In this document: positions 53,235 through 63,000 of the stretch, one piece after another
Layout of the letters: each line of letters opens with the position of its first letter
Numbering within the stretch: position 1 is the stretch's first letter
Assembly: GCF_963675165.1 (NCBI RefSeq)
Contig: NC_087393.1
Location: 1,389,002-1,453,001 of the forward strand
Direction of reading: 5' to 3'
From: Halichondria panicea
Taxonomy: Eukaryota; Porifera; Demospongiae; Suberitida; Halichondriidae
DNA length: 64,000 nucleotides
Position numbers and translations under genes: made by a program
The notes under the pieces: generated by a model
The model's database searches: none
What the model was told of the DNA's origin: nothing
Seen by the model: only the letters and a program-made list of their open reading frames with translations

Positions 53235-54490
53235 GCGTGATCCACAGGAATTTTTATGAACGTGGGCGATATTTAGCCCACAATCGTAACGTAAGGTATT
53301 CCCACGCATTCAGAGTTAATTAATAAGACTGTACTGAGACACTGCCCAAGGTACCAAGCTACTGCACTGCAAGTCAGGGAACCAGCGTGGCCAGTTCTGC
53401 ATGGTGACAGTATATCTACCTGCTAGATGATAATGATGACTAAGCTACATGTATTAGTTTAGATCTAGCATTTAGATATTAGAATCTAAATACACGATCT
53501 AGACTAGTAGATCTAGCTAGCTAGCTTGTATAAACAGCTTGCAAACTTCCAGTTTCAAGTCCATGTCCAGCCATGGTATTATTAGTTATAGATCTCTACG
53601 TGGGCAGTCCAACATCTCTAGCACAGCATGCCCACGCTCATTTTCACCATTATTTTCATGCGACTTCCCGATACAGGCTCTCCTTTTTCCTAACTCTACC
53701 TCTTTTCTTCTTTATTCCTCCAATTAATACCGTATTTTATCTTATTGACCGATTAATACAGTTATTGAACGATTGTGATAAAGACCAGAAAAAGGAGAGC
53801 CTGTGTAGAGGCTACATGTAGACTTATTTACAATGTCATGTAGACTAGACTAAAATTGCTTACCATTGTGAGCCTACAGACGAGGTTGGTCACATTTCAA
53901 CGGAGGAATGTGCGTGCACGGAGAAAAAAGAAAAGATTTACGGAAACCTACAGGAAAAAGCATGAAAAGTAGCTATCCTAGCTAAAGCCAAAAGGTTGCA
54001 AACGATTGTAGCACTCTATACTAGTAGCAAATGATGCTAACAATCAATACCCAGTCACACTAGAAAGTGAGTAGTATAGAAGCAATGAATGAGCCAGAAA
54101 CTAAGTTAATCACAAACTTCCAGTTGTTGCTGCACTTTCCTTGATTTTTTGACTCCTGTCCTAATGTAGCAGGTATAGCAATGATAGGTTTACAACACTA
54201 CTACGATTCATTAACAGGAGATGTAATACAGAGAGCTTAGGAATGCGACAAAAGTGCTGACTCAGCGGGTTGAAGGCGAATTCGAGGCCTAACACTGTTT
54301 GCATGGCATGTTTCGCCGCGGTTTAAAAACGTGACTAACCTCCTCTGGTGAGCCTATATCTATATTACAATAGGGCTTGTCATGTATCTCTGCATGGTTT
54401 AACACTAATTAACCGCCCACATACAATGTTATTTTTAAAATAGGCTGAATACAGTATAAACAGCTGTATGGAAACAATACATACACACAG
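53235..54490. other. spacer before TRIM copy E, no gene seen
   Basis: Contains a weak inverted pair (CAGGCTCTCCTTTTTC at 53673 and GAAAAAGGAGAGCCTGT near 53790-53806). At 54339-54420 there is a fragment of the CCTCCTCTGG repeat also seen at 28112. Short open frames here have no recognisable content. Confidence 0.55.
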
Positions 54491-54534
54491 AAAGACAGAA
54501 GAAGAAAATTGTATTTGGTACGGATGTTGGTGAA

Positions 54535-56706
54535 ATGGCTAAACAAGTTACGAAAGATGCGATTAAAAAACTAGACACGAAACTCGAATGCTTGATTTGC
54601 CTCGATACTTTTAAGCAACCAAAACTCTTGCCATGCTATCACGTATTTTGCAAGTCCCCATGTCTAGAGAAACTAGTGACCAAGGATGGACGCTCCCTCA
54701 CTTGTCCCACATGTCGACACATTGTCCCATTGTCAGAGAAGGGAGTGGCTGGACTGCAATCAGACTTCCACGTCGACCACTTGTTTGAGATACGAGATGC
54801 ATTCGATAAAGCTGCAGAATCAAGCAAGACCCAATGTGGTAATTGCGAGGAGAGGAAAGCAACCGGATACTGCCGAGATTGTAGAGATTTCTTGTGCAAT
54901 AATTGCCAAGCAGCCCATCAAGCGCTGAAACTGACAAGGTCTCATCAGATAGTGAGCCGCCAGGAATTTCAAGAACAGGCCACAAACATTAGCACAGCCA
55001 AGAAAACGATCCCCACTTGTGGGAAACATGGAAATCAACTCAAGATTTACTGTGACACTTGCAAGGAGCTTATCTGCACTGACTGCACCATCCGACTGCA
55101 TAAAGACCACAATTACGACCTAGTGGCTGATGTGTTCCCAAGGCACAAGGAAGACTTTGTCTCAAGTCTTAAACCTGTCAAAGAGAAGCTAGACAAAGTC
55201 CAACAAGCACTGAAGGATTTTGATACCCTTGCAAAATATATTCACAACCAAAGAGCCACCCTTGAAGCCGAAATTCACAAGGAGATTGATGAACAGCATC
55301 TACTGTTGGATCAGCGAAGAACTGAGCTTGTGGGAGAGCTGGAAATGATGACTCAGCAGAAGTTAAAAGACCTGGCCACACAAAAGGACCAGGTGGAGAT
55401 CACTCAGGTGAAACTGGCCAGCTGTCTCGAGTATGCTGAAGTGGCTTTTGAAACAGGCACAGAATGCGAAGTACTGGAAATGAAAGCTCCTGCACTCAAG
55501 AGAATTGAACAGATATTGACTGAATTCGACCAAGACACTATTCAACCGGAAATAGATACCAAAATGAAATTGATTACAAATGGAAAAGAACAACTAAAGA
55601 AGTCATGCAAATCCTATTTAAGAATACGTGATGATAAGATACGTTATAGTCTAAAAGGGGAAAACTTAGCCGGTGTAGAAGTAAACATGGCAATGGAATT
55701 CGAACTTCAACTCAAGAAGGAGTATCAAAACGTTGAGGTAGTTGCAGCAGTCACCCAGACCCCGATCAAATGTGAGATTATCAGGAGAGATAATAAGTAC
55801 GAAATCACCTACACACCCACAAACAGAGGTAAACACAAATTGGACCTGACCATCAATGGCGAACACGTCAAAGGTAGTCCATTCACTGTGGTAGCCATGT
55901 CTCAGCCACACACACTGGGAGCACCAAGCAGAGTGATTAGCAATTTGAAGAGACCATCGGGTGTCGCTATTAGTAACAGCTGTCATGTGATTGTAGCAGA
56001 GCGTGGTAGTGGTCAAATACTAATCTACAATGGCCTCTATGAACAGATTCAAGCATTTGATTCACGAGGTAAGGCTCCAGTGGGAGTGGCTGTTGACAAA
56101 GATGATAATATCTACATCAGTGATCGGGATAATAACAAAATTAGAAAATTTACCGCCAATGGAGATTTTCTCAAAGAAGTGGGCACTAAAGGTGACCAGA
56201 GGCTTCAGTTCAACAAACCAAGCGGAATAGGCTACGACAAAACTAATGACAAGATATATGTTGGTGACCAGTATAACAATCGAATTCAAGTATTGAACCC
56301 TGACCTAACGTTCCACAGTACCATCAGCGATAATGAATTTAAAAACCCTCTCGATGTATCATTTGACCGTACTGGCAATGCGTATGTAGTTAATTGGGCT
56401 AGCCACACTGTGAAGGTGTTTCAAAAGAACGGAAAGTTGCCGAGAACATTTGGAACATACGGTAGTGGTCCTGGACAATTAAGTAACCCAGCCGCTATAG
56501 CTGTCAGCAATACAGACACGGTGTATGTTGTTGAGATGTACGGACATCGTATCTCGGTATTCAAAACAAATGGAGAGTTCATTTGTTCTTTTGGCAATAA
56601 GGGGAAGAAAGGAGGACAATTCAATGATCCAACTGGAATAGCTATCGACGATTACGGAAACATTGTAGTTGCAGATCGAGGAAATGAACGACTTCAAGTA
56701 TTTTAA
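54535..56706 (+). CDS. TRIM-type RING / B-box / filamin / NHL protein, copy E (723 aa, intact)
   Basis: Same architecture as copy A and closest to it: RING (LECLICLDTFKQPKLLPCYH onward, all ligands present), B-box 1 (CGNCEERKATGYCRDC), B-box 2 (CGKHGNQLKIYCDTCKELIC), coiled coil, filamin repeat (ending GSPFTVVAMSQP) and NHL propeller to the last residue (GNIVVADRGNERLQVF). The serine after C19 in the other copies is leucine here. A few codons are missing around residue 375 relative to A. The part GELEMMTQQKLKDLAT of the coiled coil is shared with copy C, not with copy A. Probable E3 ligase; partner unknown. It sits in the WDR90-derived block that also carries the C22orf23 promoter. Confidence 0.93.
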   Translation: MAKQVTKDAIKKLDTKLECLICLDTFKQPKLLPCYHVFCKSPCLEKLVTKDGRSLTCPTCRHIVPLSEKGVAGLQSDFHVDHLFEIRDAFDKAAESSKTQCGNCEERKATGYCRDCRDFLCNNCQAAHQALKLTRSHQIVSRQEFQEQATNISTAKKTIPTCGKHGNQLKIYCDTCKELICTDCTIRLHKDHNYDLVADVFPRHKEDFVSSLKPVKEKLDKVQQALKDFDTLAKYIHNQRATLEAEIHKEIDEQHLLLDQRRTELVGELEMMTQQKLKDLATQKDQVEITQVKLASCLEYAEVAFETGTECEVLEMKAPALKRIEQILTEFDQDTIQPEIDTKMKLITNGKEQLKKSCKSYLRIRDDKIRYSLKGENLAGVEVNMAMEFELQLKKEYQNVEVVAAVTQTPIKCEIIRRDNKYEITYTPTNRGKHKLDLTINGEHVKGSPFTVVAMSQPHTLGAPSRVISNLKRPSGVAISNSCHVIVAERGSGQILIYNGLYEQIQAFDSRGKAPVGVAVDKDDNIYISDRDNNKIRKFTANGDFLKEVGTKGDQRLQFNKPSGIGYDKTNDKIYVGDQYNNRIQVLNPDLTFHSTISDNEFKNPLDVSFDRTGNAYVVNWASHTVKVFQKNGKLPRTFGTYGSGPGQLSNPAAIAVSNTDTVYVVEMYGHRISVFKTNGEFICSFGNKGKKGGQFNDPTGIAIDDYGNIVVADRGNERLQVF

Positions 56707-56719
56707 TCGCAATCAAACT

Positions 56720-57295
56720 CACAACAAGAAAACTCACAACAAGAACATCATTATATTCACAAGGTTAATTGTTAGCAGAATAATTACAATACATGTTAAT
56801 TAATAGAGTATACCAGCACGTATCGTATATTTAATTATTATTACAGTAACAATTGACAGTTAAGAATAAGTTAAATGTATTATACGTAATTGTAAATGTA
56901 TCGGTTCTAAATTTTTGGGCACTGCAAATCACAATGCGCATGTATGTAAAATTAATTACGGTAGTATAATAATATATAATTATTACTAAGGAGCCAATGT
57001 CAATTATGTAAGCTCTCTAATGCCTTTATTAGTGCTATTGCAGTATTAAGAAAGCTATCTAGTTTGATAAATTATCGTATAATTATATCGATTACGGACG
57101 TGGTTTAATAGTCAATCATATGCGAATGATTCTGCACAATCCCTATTGCGTTTCTACTAGCATGGTCAGTCACTCTTCGCGTGTCTTTTATTTGTGATTG
57201 CGAAAAATAGCAATTTTCAATCGAAAAGAGCCTAGCATTCTCAACCCAGTATACGACGGTTACGTATACGGGTAGCTGTTAGATGTCAGCAACAA
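56720..57295. other. AT-rich spacer after TRIM copy E, nothing recognised
   Basis: No open frame, exon remnant or inverted repeat that I can support. Confidence 0.5.
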
Positions 57296-57302
57296 TCCTG
57301 AC

Positions 57303-57513
57303 CTTCCTTTCATGAGTTGTGCTGATAAGTACAGAGGCCACACCCTCAATACAACACCATCCTCTGACCCCGTTAAGCCGTCACACAAAACCCCTCTTGG
57401 ACTGCGAGTAATATACAGGATGGACACACACCGTGGGTTGCTAGGCAACGTATGTCTTATGTATTTGTAGTGGATCTCAAAAATAATTATGCTCAGTCTT
57501 GGTTGAAGCAAAG
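57303..57513 (-). pseudogene. WDR90 exon relic, full length (from exon 22618-22823)
   Basis: From CTTTCATGAGTTGTGCTGAT through CCTCTGACCCCGTTAAGCCG (insertion) and GGTTGCTAGGCAACGTATG to GGTTGAAGCAAAG, then CTGTTGGG at the old acceptor. It has indels and stops. Right flank of copy E. Confidence 0.92.
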
Positions 57514-57619
57514 CTGTTGGGAAAGAGGAAGTACATAACATTAGGAGTGCATGATACGCGTAGAGCTGATGCTACTATACATGTGCAATGTTCATGTACA
57601 CAGCATGCGTTAAAGCAGC

Positions 57620-57970
57620 ACCATCGTTGACAAGACATTATAATCAATCAATCACTGAATAATTAATCAATTGGATTAACAGAGAGGGTAGGCACAATAG
57701 GCTCATAGCCTCTCAAGGTGCTCCCCGAGTATACATGAAATGATCAATAATAATCATGGAAATAAAATTATAGTCAGTGAGTAAAAAGATGTTGTTTCCT
57801 AATTGATTTATATTACTTGTGAGTGCGTTCCATAAAAACAGCTATTTTATATAGTTTACAGAGTGAAACAGTTAAAATATTTTGTCTATATCCCTCTTTG
57901 TTGAATCTCTTCTACTTTTTCCCACTTCGAACATTTTGAACAAGTTCATATTATGAGGGTGCTGCAATGT
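57620..57970 (-). pseudogene. WDR90 second-exon relic (from exon 26545-26636), split by an insertion
   Basis: ACCATCGTTGACAAGACA at 57621 matches the exon's end (ACCATCATTGACGAGACG). After about 255 bp of foreign sequence the rest follows at 57903-57965: TCTTCTACTTTTTCCCACTT, TTTTGAACAAGTTCATATTA and TGAGGGTGCTGC. Confidence 0.82.
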
Positions 57971-58163
57971 AGCCTCGAGACCAGGCCGTTCGTTGTCTGA
58001 AAGAACGCCTGGTCAATCCAATGTAAAACTCGTCTAATTGCATGGTCCAGGAATTTCTTGGATCGATAATTGCTCGCAACAAGATGTAAAACCGTACCTA
58101 CACTGGAACTTGACCAAGCATTCTTTCAGACAACGAATGGCCTGGTTTACGTCTCGAGGCTAG
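57971..58163. mobile_element. MITE with 9-bp target duplication (AGCCTCGA...TCGAGGCT ends)
   Basis: Ends AGCCTCGAGACCAGGCCGTT and AATGGCCTGGTTTACGTCTC then GAGGCTAG. The 9-bp sequence CTGCAATGT occurs on both sides (57962-57970 and 58164-58172). A 9-bp duplication is typical of Mutator-like elements. It lies at the old acceptor side of the WDR90 second-exon relic. Confidence 0.8.
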
Positions 58164-58472
58164 CTGCAATGTTGGTGCATATAATTTTTAATATGTGCAC
58201 AATGCTGCATGTTTACGTAGTCTCGTGATACCAGCCGGTTCTCATTAGTACTGTGGGAGGGAGAGAACCGTCTGGTTACTCAGGGGCATACTTTTCTGTC
58301 GTCGTGTGTGCAATGCTGGTGGAGTATAATATTCATTGTGAGCCTTTACCCACAAAAATGTAAGACAGTCTACATGTAGTCTAGTAGTTTTTTACGTGTA
58401 AGAATAGATCTACTAGCTAGTGCATATTAAATTGTGGGTTTATCAAATAGTGGATGATTTTACATTCAACAA

Positions 58473-58691
58473 AGACGTACTTACCATTGCTCATCTAGCT
58501 CGCGGAAGCCAGAGCTAGAGCTAGAGCTAGAGAGACCCAAAACAATACATCTACTTTCCCGCCACATGTCTTTCTTTAGTCGCCATGGAAACAAAGATAA
58601 AGCACAAAGAAATGCTGACCTAAGCACTGAGTCCCATTGTTGATCGACCAGAGAACACTAGCACTAGCACTAGAAGGAGCCTCACTGCAAA
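58473..58691. promoter_or_regulatory. C22orf23 promoter, with relic of the WDR90 first exon
   Basis: CAACAAAGACGTACTTACCA then TTGCTCAT is the relic of WDR90 exon 1 and its donor (true copy 26765-26790). CTACTTTCCCGCCACATG and AGTCGCCATGGAAACAAAGA follow, as at 26891-26938. The E2F-like TTTCCCGC (58555) and the X-box (58579) are both unchanged. AGCCTCACTGCA precedes the C22orf23 ATG as it does at 26978. Confidence 0.8.
58579..58592. promoter_or_regulatory. RFX X-box, GTCGCCATGGAAAC (second copy)
   Basis: Identical to 26918-26931. It lies about 100 bp upstream of the C22orf23 start. The flanking bases GTCGCCATGGAAACAAAGAT are also identical, while the sequence on either side has diverged. Confidence 0.75.
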
Positions 58692-59959
58692 ATGTCAGCC
58701 ACTAGACCTGTGGCTCAGGGTGGAGCAATGTTCTCGTCTGCTAGGGCACCAGTCAGCAAGGAAACACAACAATTGCTCAAAGGTACTACATAATTATCTA
58801 CGTAATTAGCGATTTAAGGTGACCCTCCAAATATATGCTGACACCCTCGATCTTAGGTAATTTTCTGACTGACCTCTAAAAGTAGCGACTGCTGTTTTTT
58901 TTTTGTCGCGTCCTAAATACTATAGCCTCGATTCCAGGCCTCTAGAAACACAATGTACTTTAACGGCCTCTAATTGAGGAGAGTAGGGTAACCTCCAATT
59001 AGATGTAACACCAAGACTTCAACATAATTTTTCAATCTCCAAAAGAAATGACCTCCGGATTTTTAAAGTGTCGCCTTAAATCAGTAATACTCATACTCAC
59101 TGCCATAGCTAATTATACACATGACGTATATATAATTCCCCTGTAGTGATGATGAGCGAGTCGAAGCTGACCAGTTTCCAGCAGCGTCAGTTGAAAGAAA
59201 CGATGAGAAGTGGAGGCAGTCTCCCACTCAATTGTAATCCGACCACCAGTAGTCCGGGACGGGGGACTCAGAAAAAGGGCAGCTCAAAGACCTCACGTCA
59301 GCCATCAGTTCAGGGGATTAGAACCAAACAGACGATTGAGAAGCGTGTAGATCCTGAGCCAGAGTATAGACCCACTCCCTCCCGTAAGCCAATTCACAGA
59401 TTATTTAACTTGAAATTGATAGTGTGTGTAGAGCAAAGGTACAAGTACATGTACATGTTGATCTAGTTGCACTGTCATAAGCCCAATGCCTCTGAGTTCG
59501 CTGATTTTTTACTTTTAATAAGTACACGTACAGTTTAATACAGACTGTATACTATAACAGGCGGACTATTTGCATTATTTCACTCTTTCAGGATACAACT
59601 CCACTGTTGAGAAGCAAAAGTTACAGAATGTGATGGCTTTTGGAGTTGACACAGAGCCAAAGCCAGTACACAGAGTATCATCAACGATGGTGCCTGAACA
59701 AGAAGTCGACAGATTTGATGAAATCTTGCAAGAAATTGGAGAGAGAAAGGAATTTCTCAACGAAATGGAATCCCTCGGACAAGGCCACAAATTCAGGAGC
59801 AGAATTATGACAGAAATTTCACAGGTAGAATAATTACTATGTTTATATATATAATACATTGATTTTCACTCCGTTTTTTCTTTATCACAGAAAATCCATG
59901 AACTGGAAATTTTAGACAGACAAAGATGCAAGGAACTAAGTTCAGAGCTCAACAGTTAA
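58692..59959 (+). CDS. C22orf23: UPF0193 family protein (C22orf23/EVG1 orthologue), complete, 4 exons, 209 aa
   Basis: Exons 58692-58782, 59147-59383, 59592-59824 and 59891-59959 join in phase (630 bp). Family landmarks: SKLTSFQQRQLKETMRSGGS then LPL near residues 36-58, and in the C-terminal half EVDRFDEILQEIGERKEFLN followed by EMESLGQGHKFRSRIMTEIS. Human C22orf23 is about 217 aa and has the same two blocks with a variable Ser/Lys-rich linker between them. Its molecular function is not established; it is grouped with ciliary genes, and the X-box upstream agrees with that. The stop is 119 bp from the stop of the convergent FBF1 gene. Intron 1 holds a degraded MITE. A relic of its first exon lies at 27030. 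Confidence 0.9.
58810..59092. mobile_element. degraded MITE in C22orf23 intron 1
   Basis: GCGATTTAAGGTGACCCTCC at the left and AAAGTGTCGCCTTAAATC at the right are related to the ends of 48381-48723. An AGCCTCGATTCCAGGCC fragment (58924) lies inside. Confidence 0.65.
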
Positions 59960-60078
59960 AATGTTTATAATTTTTCAACAAGAAATAGCATTATTTTGTC
60001 AGGACACCATCATACATTAACTTATTGTACCTGTACATGATTTTTAACGTTCTACATGGTTCTATAATCTAGTAAATT

Positions 60079-63000
60079 CTAGTAAACGTATGGATTGGAT
60101 TGCAGGCTCTGTATAAAGTTTGTTTCTTGCTCGAGATATTCATCATCCTATTGTGTGTGTGTGTGTGTGTGTGTGTAGAAAGACATGCACAGTGAGAGAC
60201 TGAATGTTAATCAATCCAACAAACATAAATTAATTATTATCACACGAGCCCCACCCCCCCTAAAAATGACTGATCGAGCTACAATTTAATTGTATGTGCA
60301 CACGTGGCAAGCTCATTTACGTACCTTCTTTGCTTCAAGCACCCACTGTCTGACGTTGCGGCTGTGGTCCATCTTGGTGAGGAGGGTGTTGACATGAGTA
60401 GTCTTATTGAGGGCAGACACATGGAGAGGACTGGCTCTGGGACTGTAGCTCTGGTAAGCTGAGGCTGACAGTGTTTCAATCGGCCCTATAAGAAAAAGGA
60501 ATACAAGATAATAGTTAAACATACGTGACAGCCTATACCCTACGTATCAATAGACACAATTAATGACATGAACTTCATGATAAAGTGTTACAATCTAAAT
60601 GTATACAGCCGAAGTATCGGTATCCCAATAAAACTTAGACACACACAGGGTGTTAGTATAGTGCTGTCCTCTGCATGACATGAGAAATGTATGGGTTCAA
60701 AACTCTGTACAATGTAAATGTACGTACCTTTATAGCTCAATAGACTAGCATTAGAGACACTCAACAAGGACTCCTGTGATTCCTGCGCTCTCAGCGAAGA
60801 AAGCAGTAGTGGGTTGGTGTGATTCACCTCCTCCGTGGGTGGTTCAGGAACGGAGGAGCTCAAGGACATCACCTTGTGGTGCTGGAGCCTCCTCTCCTGG
60901 GCTACAGACAATTGCTCCTGTAGTAAGGAACATACGTATAACAAATTATAACGGCAGATACATGTACACGTACGTGAACTGTATACAACCCCAATCAAAG
61001 CCTCCGCATTATGAACTTTGGATTATGAACTTTGGAATTAGTGAAGGTGTATAATTATGCACAATTAGCTATTTTGATATACTGTACAGTCAAGGACTAA
61101 GCCCTTGGTACAGTGTATAATTATGTGTGCATGTACTTATAAAAGCTCTCCCATCATCATTAACAATCCAACAATCCTGAGATAATTGACTTACCAGAGC
61201 GAGTTGTTTCTCTCTATCCACAAGATCCCCTTTCCGTGTCCGTAGTGCTTGCTCCTGTTGTGAGAGCTCTTCCTGTAGCCTCTGACTTTCAGCCAGACTC
61301 TGTTCACCCTTCTCCCTCACGATCAGGGCAGTCTATACGACGAGGGGGTGGGGGAAGCAATGATTAAATGTAACTTGTATACATGTACAATGTACGTGGT
61401 TCTCAATAACAAGTACATAATGTGTACATTATTGATATTGATATTGATTTATCTAAAATTGAATAGTCCTGTTTTCGTAAAATGCATGGGTCTAACTCTG
61501 AGATCTGACCATGGTACTTGAATTTACAGTACCTGTACATGTACATACATACATGCATGTACAAAAAAGTACCTCAGTAATCTGCTCAATCTCTTGAGAG
61601 CGTTGCTGTATCTCTGCTCCATACGCCTCCAGTTTTTCCCTGTCCCTAGCAGCAGCCTCTCTGTTCAGTTTTAGCTGCTCCTGCTCTTCCCTTAGTGCTG
61701 TTCTCTCGGCCACCAACTGACTTCTATCCTCCATCATTTGATTGGACAATGTCTCTCTCTCTGCCTCACTCTGTGAATATGGTTTAATAGCTGTTCTGAC
61801 TTTGTGTATAATAATTACTAAGCGTTTATTTAAAATAATACATGACTGTACATGCAAGTTAGGCCAGAATTAATTTACATATATGTACGTACCTGTATGT
61901 TAAGTTGCTTGTTACTCCGTTCCCTCTCCAAAGCTTTCTTCTGCAGTATAGACAGTTCAGCTCTCTCACTCGCAATCGACCGCCTCTCTCCGTAACACTT
62001 CGATAAAATCTCTTGCTGCTCGGAAAGAAACTTCTCCTTGGCTTGTTCCAATCTTTCCCGCTCTGTTTCAAATTTCATTAGCGTTGTGGTCCTCTCATCT
62101 TCAAAAGCATTTTGTTGAGCTGTACGTTTGGCCATGTCTTGTTGTAGCTGCCACCTCTCGTGCTCCATTTGCTTTTTTTGCTGTGAGACATGAGACTCCA
62201 TTTTGGCTATGAGTGACTGAAGTTGGTCTCTCTCAGTGTTGTTCTCAGATTTTTGCTTCATCAGTTGAGCTTCCAATACTGTATTAGGTATTTAATGTGC
62301 ATAAAGGCGAGCTGTACTGTACTTAGCAGACAGTACATCTATAATAGTAAAGTGAGTGCAATGTACAACACTGTACACTGGTGCAGATAAATCTATGTAG
62401 TCAGTCTCACGTGCACAGAATTTACTTTTCAAGTGTTCCTCATGAGTTTTAACTCTCTGCATTCTTTCGTCAAGTTCTGTTGAGTGTGTATTCTCCAGTT
62501 TTGCCTGCAACTGAGACATGTCCCTTGTAGATACCTCAACCTTACGACTGAGGTCTGAGAGCATTCTAATGTGGAAAAAAGTATACTCAAAATAAAATTT
62601 GCCGCAGTATAAAAAAATAATAGCAGAAAACTAAAAAATAACACCTAACGTGGGGCTCGAACCCACGACCCTCAGATTAAGAGTCTGATGCTCTACCGAC
62701 TGAGCTAGTCAGGCTTCACAGAAAACTACGACATGCTGTACACCCTTGACAGTTTCGCATGCAGAATAATTATAGTGTCATAGCACAAAAATTGCACAAA
62801 TAAACAAAATGAACGCCCAACGTGGGGCTCGAACCCACGACCCTCAGATTAAGAGTCTGATGCTCTACCGACTGAGCTAGCCAGGCTTTACAGAAAACGA
62901 TGACACGCTGTACACCCTCGACAGTGTTCGCATGCACAATAATTATTGTAGTATCATAGTACAAAAATTGCACAATTAAACAAAAGGAACGCCCAACGTG

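Noticed and set aside
53539..53821. Hydrophobic open frame at 53.6 kb as a small membrane protein
   Set aside because: It overlaps a weak inverted repeat, has no splice-supported context and no recognisable family. Composition alone does not support a gene.
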